Shown here: piece after piece, positions 40,369-49,236 of the stretch
Layout of the letters: the number at the start of each line of letters is the position of its first letter
Position numbering within the stretch: position 1 is the first letter of the stretch
Assembly (NCBI GenBank): GCA_937925335.1
Contig: CALEWY010000049.1
Coordinates: 1-51,196 of the forward strand
Direction of reading: 5' to 3'
DNA: 51,196 nucleotides
Source of the DNA: an uncultured Acidimicrobiales bacterium
Lineage (GTDB): Bacteria; Actinomycetota; Acidimicrobiia; Acidimicrobiales; SZUA-35
Translations under genes and position numbers: made by a program
The notes under the pieces: generated by a model
Databases searched by the model: none
What the model was told of the DNA's origin: nothing
Seen by the model: the letters and a program-made list of their open reading frames with translations, nothing else

Positions 40369-42749
40369 GGCCGATCCGCCTTGAGATGGAAGGGTTCTCC
40401 ACCTTCCGCGCTAGCACAACCGTCGAGTTCGACGATCTTGATCTCATCGCGTTCGTCGGTCCGACCGGATCGGGTAAGTCGTCGATCATCGACGCGATCA
40501 CCTTCGCTCTCTACGGCTCGGTCGCTCGCTACGACGATGTTCGACTCGTCGCTCCGATCATCACGCAGAACGCCAACGAGGCGAAGGTTCGTCTCGACTT
40601 TGAATTGGCCGGATCGACCTACACGGCCGTGCGAGTCGTCAGGCGAACCAAAACGGGGGCCACGACGAAGGAAGCCCGGCTCGAGCGAGGCGCTGATGTG
40701 TTGGCGTCCGGTGCCAAGGAACTCACGGCTGCCATCGAAGAGCTGCTCGGCCTCGATTTCATCCAGTTCACTCGCACCGTCGTTCTTCCTCAGGGCGACT
40801 TCGCTCAGTTCCTGAAGGACGATCCGGCGAGTCGCCAGAAGCTGCTGACGAGGTTGCTCGACCTCCAGCTGTATTCACGCATGGGCGTTCGATCCCGAGA
40901 GCGGGCCAAAGCTGCCGGGCACCGGGCCGCAGCCATCGGCGAACAACTCGAGCGTCATGCCGAGATCACACCCGAGCATCTCGCCGCTGCGAAACAAGTC
41001 GTTGCCGATCTCGAGCAGTTCTCGGTTGTTGCCGTCGATGCGTTGACGTCGGTCGTCGAACTCGATCGCCAACTCGTCGGCCTTCGTGACGAGCGAAAGT
41101 TGCTGGTCGATCAACTCGATGCGCTCGGCCGCCTCGCCGTGCCCGAAGCCGTGACCGACGCTGGGCCTCGGCTATCCATCGCACGAGAACAACGAGACTC
41201 GTCGAAACGTGAGCTCGATCAGGCTCGGGTCGCTCGCGACGAGCTTGACGCAGGGGGACAAGGCGCTTCGCCGGCTGATCTTGCCGCCGCAATCGAGGCG
41301 GCGAAGCGGCTGGCCGCGATGACCGACGAGCTATCGACGCTCACCAAACAATCTGACGCGTTGTCGACAGCGACTGCGTCGGCCGAAGCCGCGTTGGTTG
41401 AACTCGTACAGCACCACGAAGCCGCAGGTTCGGCGCTGGCCGCTGCGCGGCGATCGGCTGATGCGGGGCAGTGGCTGGCAGGGCTGGTGGAGGGCGAGCC
41501 GTGTCCGGTCTGTCGCCAGAACGTGGCCTCGGTGCCTGATCACGATCCCGATGCCGAACTGGCGGCGGCTGCTGAGGCGGAGAAGTCGCTCGGGGAGAAG
41601 GTGCGAGCATCCCGCAAGGCCGTTCAAGAGGGAGCCGCTCAGGCTGCCGCGGTCGCAAGCCGGCTTGCCGACCGACGGCAAGAGGTCGAGACGCTCGTTG
41701 CGCGAGTGCGACCCGAACCGCTCGAGGAGCTGTCGGCGATGCATGCGCTTGCGGTGCAAACGGCGACGGATCGAGCGACCGTGAGCGAGCGACTGCGAAC
41801 TGCCGAGAAGGCGCATGATGAAGCGGCGACCAAAGTGGCGTCTCTCGAAGATGAGGAGCGAAGCCACCGGGTGGCCTTCACGAGGGTTCGAGATTCAGTC
41901 GCAACGCTTGAGCCGCCCGAAGTCGTTGATGCGAGTTTGGCTGATGACTGGAGAGCGCTCGAGCGCTGGGCCGAAGCGATTGTGGCCGAGAAACTCGAGC
42001 GGTCGGAGACCATCACAACGAGCGGCAAGGAGCTGCGGGCACAGCGCGATCACCTCGTCGAGTCCGTCCTGGCAACGGCCGACGAGCTGAATCTCGATGC
42101 CGACGCATCAACGTTTGCCGATCGGTTGGCCGACGATTTGGTGCGGGCCCGGACCGAAGCGAACGCCACCGTCGCCACGATCGAGGCTCGGATGGCGGAG
42201 GCCGATGAGCTCCGGGCCGAAGTCAAAGCTCGCAGTGAGGAGCGGGATGTCTACGACCTGCTCGGCCGCCAGCTCTCGGCGAGTGGCTTTGAACAGTGGC
42301 TGTTGGCCGAGGCCGTCGACGATCTGGTAGCGCGAGCGACCGATGTTTTGCGCGAGTTGTCCAACGGGCAGTTCTCGCTCTCGTCCGACGACCGCTCCTT
42401 CACGATCATCGATCACCGAAATGCTGATCTCGAGCGCGATGTTCGCACGCTGTCCGGTGGAGAGACGTTCTTGGCGTCGCTTGCGCTGGCCCTCGCACTC
42501 AGCGACTCGATCGCCGAGCTCGCCCCGGTCGACTCACCCCGGCTTGGCTCGATGTTCCTCGACGAAGGCTTTGGCACGCTCGACCCTGAAACGCTCGACA
42601 CGGTTGCGACCGCAATCGAGGAACTGTCGGCCACCGGTCGCCTCGTCGGCATCGTCACCCACATCGAAGCGTTGGCTGAACGCATGCCGGCTCGGTATGT
42701 CGTGAGCAAGGGATCCGATACGTCGACGGTTGAGCGGGTGCTCGTATGA
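40365..42749 (+). CDS. sbcC: Exonuclease SbcC (Rad50-like SMC ATPase)
   Basis: A 794-aa SMC-family ATPase. Walker A is GPTGSGKSS (32-40), the zinc hook is CPVC at 380-383 in the middle of a short coiled coil, the ABC signature is LSGGE at 696-700, and Walker B is MFLDEGFGTLDPETLD. It is shorter than E. coli SbcC (about 1,050 aa), mainly in the coiled-coil arms. ATG overlaps sbcD; its stop overlaps the next gene (ATGA), so all three are translated together. Confidence 0.96.
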   Translation: MRPIRLEMEGFSTFRASTTVEFDDLDLIAFVGPTGSGKSSIIDAITFALYGSVARYDDVRLVAPIITQNANEAKVRLDFELAGSTYTAVRVVRRTKTGATTKEARLERGADVLASGAKELTAAIEELLGLDFIQFTRTVVLPQGDFAQFLKDDPASRQKLLTRLLDLQLYSRMGVRSRERAKAAGHRAAAIGEQLERHAEITPEHLAAAKQVVADLEQFSVVAVDALTSVVELDRQLVGLRDERKLLVDQLDALGRLAVPEAVTDAGPRLSIAREQRDSSKRELDQARVARDELDAGGQGASPADLAAAIEAAKRLAAMTDELSTLTKQSDALSTATASAEAALVELVQHHEAAGSALAAARRSADAGQWLAGLVEGEPCPVCRQNVASVPDHDPDAELAAAAEAEKSLGEKVRASRKAVQEGAAQAAAVASRLADRRQEVETLVARVRPEPLEELSAMHALAVQTATDRATVSERLRTAEKAHDEAATKVASLEDEERSHRVAFTRVRDSVATLEPPEVVDASLADDWRALERWAEAIVAEKLERSETITTSGKELRAQRDHLVESVLATADELNLDADASTFADRLADDLVRARTEANATVATIEARMAEADELRAEVKARSEERDVYDLLGRQLSASGFEQWLLAEAVDDLVARATDVLRELSNGQFSLSSDDRSFTIIDHRNADLERDVRTLSGGETFLASLALALALSDSIAELAPVDSPRLGSMFLDEGFGTLDPETLDTVATAIEELSATGRLVGIVTHIEALAERMPARYVVSKGSDTSTVERVLV

Positions 42750-43666
42750 AGTTCGCCGTCGAGAGCTGGGACCCGTCCTACGGAACGAACGGCGATGAAC
42801 AGACGCTGATCGAGGCCGACAACACGGTCGACGCCGGCCAAGAGGTGCCCCTCGATGAGTGGGCGCCGATCCGGCCCGATCCGCCGCTCGTGCCACCCGA
42901 GTCGATTACGTTCATCGACGGTGTTCGTCGGATCGACGCACGGGTATGGGTGACCGATCCCGACGATGGCACAGCCCATCCTGGTGTGTGCGCAACCGTC
43001 GCCGCCGGGGCAGTTCGGTGTGTGCCGGGTTCGGCCAAGCTCACCGATTCGGTCATCGAGCGAGCGCTGTACACCGCTGCACCCGACGCGGGCCCGATCG
43101 TCACCCGATTTGGCACCTACGGTTTGCGCCCGCTCACCGGTGGCGATCCCGACGCGTTGTATTTCGCGATTCACAGCCACATGACGGCGGTCGAAACGTC
43201 GCTGTCGGCAACGATCGATGCTGGCTCGCTGATCGTTTTTGACGGGCCGCTCCGTGGACGTGACTCGATCGCCGGCGTTGGTTATGTCAAAACCCACAAC
43301 GTGCAATATCTGCCAACCGAGCAACACCGTGTCGTCGGTGAACTCGGTGAGGGTGAGCGCACCCCGGTGTTCCTGATCGGCGGCCGATTCACGAAGTGGT
43401 CGTGGTATCTGCGTTTGCCCGGCCCGATCAGCCACCCGCTGAGCGGGGTCGTTCGCCTCGAACTGCCCGGCGTTGGAACGGCCGACGATGCGGCCGATCG
43501 GGCAAACACGGTTAGTTCGTTGCTCCCGAAGTATGCGAGCGAGCCGCACAAAGACACCCGGGCACCACAAAACCTGCACCCAATCGCCGGGCTCGAACGC
43601 GAGCTCAGGCGGCGCCTCGGCGATCCTCGGTTGCTCGAAAAGGCTCTTCGTCAATCGGCGTTTTGA
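42746..43666 (+). CDS. NurA-like nuclease coupled to SbcDC
   Basis: A 306-aa protein whose acidic positions follow the NurA 5'-3' nuclease pattern. Motif I is SITFIDGVRRIDARV (Asp58), the next is SLIVFDGPLRGR (Asp166), then a Lys in VGYVKTH (Lys182), VVRLEL (Glu239), GTADDAADRAN, and a C-terminal NLHPIAGLERELRRRLGD. It is RNase-H-like in expected fold. Position as third gene after sbcD-sbcC with ATGA overlap mirrors archaeal mre11-rad50-nurA operons. No enzymatic data; the family call is by motif and context. Confidence 0.6.
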   Translation: MKFAVESWDPSYGTNGDEQTLIEADNTVDAGQEVPLDEWAPIRPDPPLVPPESITFIDGVRRIDARVWVTDPDDGTAHPGVCATVAAGAVRCVPGSAKLTDSVIERALYTAAPDAGPIVTRFGTYGLRPLTGGDPDALYFAIHSHMTAVETSLSATIDAGSLIVFDGPLRGRDSIAGVGYVKTHNVQYLPTEQHRVVGELGEGERTPVFLIGGRFTKWSWYLRLPGPISHPLSGVVRLELPGVGTADDAADRANTVSSLLPKYASEPHKDTRAPQNLHPIAGLERELRRRLGDPRLLEKALRQSAF

Positions 43667-43669
43667 ACC

Positions 43670-43675
43670 TAGGGT
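43670..43675 (+). promoter_or_regulatory. -10 box of a probable leaderless promoter (DinB gene)
   Basis: TAGGGT ends 6 nt before ATG 43682, so this gene is probably not just the tail of the sbcDC operon. Confidence 0.5.
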
Positions 43676-43681
43676 CGTCGA

Positions 43682-44200
43682 ATGGCCCGCCCTGATCTGC
43701 CGGATATTCCTCTTGTTGGTGACGAGGAGACCCTGCTCGTCGGCTTTCTCGACTTCTTTCGAGCCGAGTTCCTCGACCGGGCCTACGGCCTGAACAAGGA
43801 GCAGCTTGCGATCACACTTGCCCCGTCAACGCTCAGTTTGAGTCGGTTGATCGGGCATATGACGATGGTTGAGTACAGCTGGTTCCGTGACCGGTTTGCT
43901 GGGCTGGAGTTGCCAGAGGAGTTCGCAAACCTCGACTGGGATGCCGACGTGGATGCCGAGATGACCCGGGCCGAGAAGCTGTCAGTCGATGAGCTCATGG
44001 CCGAGTTCCACGCTGCGGTGGCCGATGCGCGCACGCACATCGTGGCCGCCGAGTCGTTCGATCAGATGAGTGCGCTCCCGGGCCGAGACGGCCACTGGAA
44101 TCTGCGATGGATTCTGATCCACCTCATCGAGGAGTACGCCCGCCACTGCGGCCACGCCGACCTCATCCGAGAATCAATCGACGGCGACACAGCTCGCTAA
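43682..44200 (+). CDS. DinB family protein (DUF664-like)
   Basis: A 172-aa four-helix DinB protein. Metal-binding His residues are visible in LIGHMTMVEYSWFRD (about 57-71) and LIHLIEEYARHCGHADLIRE (about 144-163), with the family's H...H.H spacing. Such proteins are often thiol-dependent transferases in actinobacteria (bacillithiol or mycothiol). It has its own promoter and faces the 36-bp repeat cluster. Confidence 0.82.
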   Translation: MARPDLPDIPLVGDEETLLVGFLDFFRAEFLDRAYGLNKEQLAITLAPSTLSLSRLIGHMTMVEYSWFRDRFAGLELPEEFANLDWDADVDAEMTRAEKLSVDELMAEFHAAVADARTHIVAAESFDQMSALPGRDGHWNLRWILIHLIEEYARHCGHADLIRESIDGDTAR

Positions 44201-44499
44201 CCAAGGTCACCAATCGAGACCACAACAGCCGCTCGACCCACTGCGGTCTCTGAGGTTGCAGCAGCCTCCGAACCCACTGCGACCTCTGAGGTTGCAGCCG
44301 GTCATAACAAGCATGCGGTCTCAGAGCCATGCAGTGGGTTCTGGGCCCCAAAGCCCCTGAAAACACTGGGCTTGAGCGATCGCACCCGCGCCCGCTTACC
44401 CACTGTGGTCTCAGAGGTCGCAGTGGGTTCGCGAGTGGCTGTGGTCTCAGAGGTTGCAGTGGGTCCGCGAGTGGTTGTGGTCTCAGAGATGACAGCTGG
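44201..44499. repeat. 36-bp-period repeat cluster between convergent genes
   Basis: About six copies of a 25-30 nt motif with the core GTCTCWGAGG and flanks CCCACTG/CAGTGGG. In + orientation (GTGGTCTCAGAGGT) they start at 44405, 44441 and 44477, exactly 36 bp apart. Rearranged or opposite-orientation copies are at 44237-44261, 44273-44297 (also 36 bp apart) and 44313-44338. Copy 44399-44428 has CCCACTG/CAGTGGG ends that can form a hairpin. No gene lies in this gap. It may serve as a bidirectional terminator. Confidence 0.85.
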
Positions 44500-45144
44500 T
44501 TAGTTGACGTTGGCGGCGTATTCGATGAGGCGGGTCATCACCTCTTCGGTGGACTTGTCGACGCTGCCGAAGTCGAATGGTGGTTGGGGGTCGTACTCGA
44601 CCATGAGTTGCATGGCCTTCGCCGCGACGTCGTCGACGAGGAGTTCGGAAAGGCGCAGTGCCATGTCGATGCCAGAGCTCACGCCAGCGGCGGTGATGAT
44701 CCGATCGTCGAGATGCTCGACGACACGATCCTGGGTGGGCACGGCACCGAGCTTCTTGAGATCGTCGAACGCACTCCAGTGGGTGGTCGCCGCTTTGTCA
44801 TCGAGTAGCCCCGCCTTCGCGAGCACTGTCGAGCCGGTGCAGACCGAGGTCGTGAACCGAGTGTTCGGGTGTACGGCCTTGATCCACTCGACGAGCTGAT
44901 TGCCCTCTTCGGCGACAACCGCACGGGTGCCGATTCCGCCGGGCACCACGACAACATCGGGATCGGGCATGTCGGCGTAGGTGGCGTCGGCCATCAGGCC
45001 CAGGAAGCCATTGTCTGTCCGAACCTCGCCGACCTCCTCCGCAAGGAACGTCACCGTCGCGCCGGGCAGACGTTGGAGCACCTCGTAGGGGCCGATGCAG
45101 TCGAGAGCGGTGAGTTGGTGAAACAGCGGGATTGCGATCTTCAT
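44500..45144 (-). CDS. DJ-1/PfpI family protein (isonitrile hydratase-like)
   Basis: A 214-aa single DJ-1/PfpI domain: the DCIGPYEVLQ motif near 15-24, DVVVVPGG, the nucleophile elbow TSVCTGSTVLAKAGLLD with Cys102, KAATTHWSAFDDL and VSSGIDMALRL. This is the isonitrile hydratase-like subgroup, which hydrates isonitriles or acts on related nitrogenous compounds. ATG 45144 overlaps the stop of the upstream GlxA-type regulator (ATGA), so the two are coupled. Confidence 0.9.
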   Translation of the reverse strand: MKIAIPLFHQLTALDCIGPYEVLQRLPGATVTFLAEEVGEVRTDNGFLGLMADATYADMPDPDVVVVPGGIGTRAVVAEEGNQLVEWIKAVHPNTRFTTSVCTGSTVLAKAGLLDDKAATTHWSAFDDLKKLGAVPTQDRVVEHLDDRIITAAGVSSGIDMALRLSELLVDDVAAKAMQLMVEYDPQPPFDFGSVDKSTEEVMTRLIEYAANVN

Positions 45145-46151
45145 GAGTGACTCGTTTCGGGGTCGGGTGAATGGTTGGAGAGAGCGAAGCGTTGGCGGTA
45201 GTCGTCTGGTGAGGTTCCGAGGCGTCGATGAAACGCTCGCCGCATCGTCTCGGCGGTCTTGAAGCCGCTTTGTCGAGCGATCTGCGCGACCGAGTGACTC
45301 GAATGGTCGAGGAGGTCTCGTGCTCGTTCGACGCGAATCCGTTCGACGTAGCGAGCGGGCGTTACGCCCAACTCCGCTTGGAAGAGTCGGGTGAGGTGGC
45401 GGGCTGAGATGCCCACCGACGCAGCGAGTTTGTTGGCCGAGAGATCGGCGGTTGGGTCGCCAGCGATGATCTGTTGCGCATGTCGCACGGCGTCGATCCG
45501 CGACGGCTCGAACCACACTGGCGCGGCGAACTGCGATTGGCCGCCTGGACGGCGCAGGTGCAACACGAGCCAACGGGCCACGACCTGGGCGACCTTTGGT
45601 GAGTGGTCTCGCTCGACGAGAGCCAGAGCGAGGTCCATGCCCGCGGTGACCCCAGCACTCGTCCAAACATCGCCACTCTCGAGGAAGAGCGCATCGGCAT
45701 CCACGTCGAGTTCTGGGAACTGCTCCTGCAAGCGTCGGGCCCGAGCCCAGTGGGTCGCGACTCGCTGTCCATCGAGCAGGCCAGCCTGAGCAGCGAGGAA
45801 GGTGCCAGTGCACACCGTGACAAGTCGCGGAACGAGAGCGCCAGTCTCCTTCAGCCACTCGATGATCGCCGGTTCGGTGAACGCATCGAAAACCCCGAAC
45901 CCGCCAGCGATCAGCAGCGTGTCCGGCCGGCCCTTCAGCTCGTCGATCGGCGTAGTGACGAGCTCGAGCCCTGATTCGGTCGTGACCGATGCGCCATCGA
46001 TCGAGACCAGCTTCTGTTCGTAACGAGGGCCCGGTGCGAAGTGTTGGTTCGCTGCAAGATTGGCGCCGGCGAACACCTCGAAGGGGCCGACGGCATCGAG
46101 TGATTGGCAGCCCTCGTAAACGAGGTGCCAAATGTGGTGCGGCCGGGCCAT
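45141..46151 (-). CDS. GlxA-type AraC-family regulator with DJ-1 sensor domain
   Basis: A 336-aa protein. Residues 1-190 form a DJ-1/PfpI domain (SLDAVGPFEVFAG, TLLIAGGFG, VCTGTFLAAQAGLLDG with Cys114, ATHWARARRL, SAGVTAGMDLAL). Residues about 220-325 form the AraC HTH (LSANKLAASVGISARHLTRL; VAQIARQSGFKTAETMRRAF). It probably senses a small molecule or redox state through the DJ-1 domain and controls the coupled DJ-1 enzyme. ATG 46151. Confidence 0.92.
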   Translation of the reverse strand: MARPHHIWHLVYEGCQSLDAVGPFEVFAGANLAANQHFAPGPRYEQKLVSIDGASVTTESGLELVTTPIDELKGRPDTLLIAGGFGVFDAFTEPAIIEWLKETGALVPRLVTVCTGTFLAAQAGLLDGQRVATHWARARRLQEQFPELDVDADALFLESGDVWTSAGVTAGMDLALALVERDHSPKVAQVVARWLVLHLRRPGGQSQFAAPVWFEPSRIDAVRHAQQIIAGDPTADLSANKLAASVGISARHLTRLFQAELGVTPARYVERIRVERARDLLDHSSHSVAQIARQSGFKTAETMRRAFHRRLGTSPDDYRQRFALSNHSPDPETSHS

Positions 46152-46273
46152 GACTCGATGGTGGGGGAGAACCGCTGTGTCGTCAATGACACGCAGCCCA
46201 CGATTTCGGACATGAGCCGACTCAACGAGAAAGAAGACACCTCCGCAGGGCCGTCTCGTTGGAGAACTCGGCG

Positions 46274-46540
46274 TCAGCGAGGGGGCGGTGGCTGCTTGTT
46301 GCCGAACTTCTTGGCAGCCATCAACACGATCACTGCACCAACGACCGACCCGAGGAAGCCCGCTCCAGCGAACTCGAGGCCGTTACCGGTGACGAGGTTG
46401 CCGAGCGTTCCGCCGACCAACGACCCGGCAACGCCGAGTCCGATCGTGCCAATGCAGCCCAGCCCTGAGTTTCCGGGAACGAGGAAGCGCGCCGCCCATC
46501 CGACCAGCAGTCCACCCAGAAGCCATGACAACAAACCCAT
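46274..46540 (-). CDS. GlsB/YeaQ/YmgE family membrane protein
   Basis: An 88-aa protein of three Gly-rich helices (LLSWLLGGLLVGWAARFLVP; IGTIGLGVAGSLVGGTLGN; AGAGFLGSVVGAVIVLMAAK) and a Pro/Arg tail. This is the transglycosylase-associated/GlsB stress membrane family. AGGATG lies just before the ATG. Confidence 0.88.
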   Translation of the reverse strand: MGLLSWLLGGLLVGWAARFLVPGNSGLGCIGTIGLGVAGSLVGGTLGNLVTGNGLEFAGAGFLGSVVGAVIVLMAAKKFGNKQPPPPR

Positions 46541-46629
46541 TGGGTCATCCTGGCATGACGACGCCTGAAGCGGTCAGCGCGAACTCACCAATGTGTTGCT
46601 GAACACTGTGCAACTCGCCTCTGTGCAAC

Positions 46630-48390
46630 TCACCACACGCCCGAGCCACTTGCCATCAACAGCGGCGTGATGATCGCAACGACGAGCGTGAGCGGGATAC
46701 CGAGACGCAGATAGTCGGTGAAGTGGTAGCGACCTGGGCCGTAAACCATCGTGTTCGTCTGATAACCGATCGGTGTGAGGAACGAAGCCGAGGCGGCCAA
46801 CGTGACACCGAGCGCGAAGAGTCGAGCGTCTCCACCCGACTCGTCCGCCGCCCTGATCGCGATCGGAATCATCAACGAGACAGCACCCGCGTTGGTGATC
46901 ATTTCCGTCAACACGATCGTGGCGATGACAAGGCCAAGTGCGAGCCCCCACAATCCGGCCGACGATGTGAGATCGAGCAGGCCGTTGGCCAAACGAGCGG
47001 CGAGGCCTGATCGGTCAGCCGTAGCCCCGACGCCGATGGCGGCGGCAACCAAGATCACCACGTTCAGGTCGACGCTGTCTCGAGCCTGTCGCGGCGTGAG
47101 CGCACCGGCGATGACCGTCGCAGCTGCGCCGAGTACGGCGGCCTTCATCACACCAACCAGTCCCGTGATGGCAAGCAGGGCGACGACTCCGAGGATGAGC
47201 AGCGATCGTTTTGCGTGGACTGAAGCGGTTGGTGGCGGCTCGGATCGGCGCTGGATCAGCAGGAAATCACCCCGGTGTTTGTAGCGCTCACGAAATCCAG
47301 CGTCGGCAACAAGAAGCAACGAGTCGCCGATGTGGAGTCGTTCGTCACCGAGGCCTCCGCTCACACCTTCGCCCGATCGGTGAAGGGCAACCGCGGCGGC
47401 CTGGTATCGATCGCGGAAGCCGGACTGTTTCAGCGTTCGGCCGACGAGTGGCGATCCGGCGCCGATGACAGCTTCGAACCACGCGTGCTCGCCATCGTCG
47501 AGTTTGAGGATCTGATCACCAACGACAAGATCGAGTCCAGGCACCTTTTCGAGCTCGACGACGAAGTCGACCTGGCCTGCGAACGTGAGCGTGTCGCCTC
47601 CTCGCAATTGGTGTTCGGGTGAGACCGGGGCGGTGATCTCTCCCCGTCGCTCAACGGCAACGAGGAAGACGGCCCCGAGCTGGCGCAGCCCGGCCGACGC
47701 CACCGTGTGACCATCGAGTTCACCGCCGTCGATCACCGACAGCGATGTGGTGAACGGCCGCTCAACGGTCGAGTTGTTGACCGTTCCGCGCTCGGGGAGA
47801 AGACGTGGACCAAGTCCGACGATGATCAACATGCCGACGATGACGACCGGAATGCCCAAGCGAGCCGGTTCGAGCAGCCCGAACGGCTCTTGGCCTGCCG
47901 CTTCGACAAGATCCGACGCGATGAGGTTGGTCGACGTGCCGATGAGTGTCAGCATTCCGCCGAGAATGGCGGCGAAGGAGAGCGGCATGAGGAAGCGCGA
48001 TGGCGGCGCACCTCGGCGCTGCGCCCACCGCGAGACTGGCCCGATGAACATGGCAACGATGGGTGTGTTCGCAACGACGGCAGAGAGAGCGGCAGCGACG
48101 CCTCCGAGCTTGGCCATCCCGATCGACATCGACCCTTCACCGAGCACGCTGCGGCTCAATGGTCGCAACGCCCCCGATCGTTCGACCGCACCGGCAACGA
48201 CGTAGAGGCCGGCGATCGTTGCCGGGGCCGGCGATGCGAACCCGGATAGAGCCGTGGCCTGATCGGCGACGTCAGTGATGAAGAGGACGAGGAGCGCGCC
48301 AACAACTCCCACGGTTGGCGAAACCCGTCGCGTGATCAGCCCGGCGAACATTGCCGCCAGAACTGCAAGGACGATGAGTTCGTCGGTGGT
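46630..48390 (-). CDS. SLC13/DASS-family transporter with RCK_C domains
   Basis: A 586-aa membrane protein. Two membrane halves surround a soluble middle (about 200-400) holding two TrkA-C/RCK_C-like domains (GLRQLGAVFLVAVERRGEI and GSPLVGRTLKQSGFRDRYQ). The DASS/SLC13 signatures IGTSTNLIASDLVEAAG and SFLTPIGYQTNTMVYGPG are present. Substrates could be sulfate, carboxylates or other anions. GTG 48390 (VTTDELIVL) is preferred, with GGGAG about 10 nt upstream; TTG 48426 opens a longer frame. Confidence 0.85.
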   Translation of the reverse strand, partial: TTDELIVLAVLAAMFAGLITRRVSPTVGVVGALLVLFITDVADQATALSGFASPAPATIAGLYVVAGAVERSGALRPLSRSVLGEGSMSIGMAKLGGVAAALSAVVANTPIVAMFIGPVSRWAQRRGAPPSRFLMPLSFAAILGGMLTLIGTSTNLIASDLVEAAGQEPFGLLEPARLGIPVVIVGMLIIVGLGPRLLPERGTVNNSTVERPFTTSLSVIDGGELDGHTVASAGLRQLGAVFLVAVERRGEITAPVSPEHQLRGGDTLTFAGQVDFVVELEKVPGLDLVVGDQILKLDDGEHAWFEAVIGAGSPLVGRTLKQSGFRDRYQAAAVALHRSGEGVSGGLGDERLHIGDSLLLVADAGFRERYKHRGDFLLIQRRSEPPPTASVHAKRSLLILGVVALLAITGLVGVMKAAVLGAAATVIAGALTPRQARDSVDLNVVILVAAAIGVGATADRSGLAARLANGLLDLTSSAGLWGLALGLVIATIVLTEMITNAGAVSLMIPIAIRAADESGGDARLFALGVTLAASASFLTPIGYQTNTMVYGPGRYHFTDYLRLGIPLTLVVAIITPLLMASGSGVW

Positions 48391-48498
48391 CACGAACGCT
48401 CGGCTCCCGCCGGGGTTGCCCGACAAGGCGCGCTGGCCACTCGTCCGAATCCAGTTCGCAAGACGCCCGTGTTCACCGAACCATTGTGCCCAGGATGT

Positions 48499-49236
48499 TC
48501 AGCCAACCATGACAGCCACGGCGCTCAGCAGCACGAGAGCTTCGCCAACCTGCTCGGCGGCACCAAGAAGATCGCCGGTGACACCGCCGATCTTGCGCCA
48601 CGCCCACAGCCCGACAGCGGCAACTCCAACGGCCACAACGCCGAGGACGACGGGTGCCCATACGCCGAATCCGAGAACCGCTGCGATCACACCAACCATC
48701 GACCCGGCGATCGTTGCGGGCACGCCGAGCGATCGGGTGTAATCCGCTCCAAGGCCCTTCTTCGTTGCGGTCGGGGCGGTACCCATCAACGCGACGGCAC
48801 CCGCTCGGCCGATCACGTGGGCACACACGAGGGCGATAGCAGCATCACGGCCAGAGAGCGATGCAAGCGCTGAGATCTTCAAGATCGAAATGAGGACGAG
48901 CGACAAAACGCCGAAGGTTCCATGGCGCGAGTCCTTGAGGATCTCGAGTCGGCGCTCGACCGTCCATCCGCCGGCCAACGCATCGAAGCTGTCAGCCAGG
49001 CCGTCTTCGTGGAAACCGCCGGTGACGAGTGCGGTCACGATGAACGCCAACGTGGCGGCAGCCATGGGGCTCACAAGCTCAGCGGCCCCGACGTAGACCC
49101 CGGCGCCGATCGCACCGACGAGGATTCCGACAACGCCAAACCACGGAACCGAGGCGGTCAAGCCAGCCTGATCCTCGGGGTGTTGGCCACCGGGAAGTCG
49201 GGTGAGGAACGCCTGAGCGGTCCGAAGGCCGCTCAT
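48499..49236 (-). CDS. cobS: Adenosylcobinamide-GDP ribazoletransferase
   Basis: CobS joins alpha-ribazole to adenosylcobinamide-GDP, the last step of the B12 nucleotide loop, in the membrane. The 245-aa protein has the signature [18 protein letters not shown] (about 73-90) with [15 protein letters not shown] and several membrane helices. ATG 49236 overlaps the stop of the ABC ATPase (ATGA), tying it to the transporter. No other cob genes are in view, so the role is probably salvage or finishing of imported cobinamide. Confidence 0.95.
   Translation of the reverse strand: MSGLRTAQAFLTRLPGGQHPEDQAGLTASVPWFGVVGILVGAIGAGVYVGAAELVSPMAAATLAFIVTALVTGGFHEDGLADSFDALAGGWTVERRLEILKDSRHGTFGVLSLVLISILKISALASLSGRDAAIALVCAHVIGRAGAVALMGTAPTATKKGLGADYTRSLGVPATIAGSMVGVIAAVLGFGVWAPVVLGVVAVGVAAVGLWAWRKIGGVTGDLLGAAEQVGEALVLLSAVAVMVG

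Noticed and set aside
44237..44498. CRISPR array
   Set aside because: The period is 36 bp, but the supposed spacers are themselves conserved and too short, the copies are in both orientations, and no cas genes are near.
44500..46131. 543-aa fusion frame covering the DJ-1 protein and the region of its regulator
   Set aside because: The first 320 residues are the AraC regulator gene read in the wrong frame; the real DJ-1 start is ATG 45144 with an ATGA overlap.
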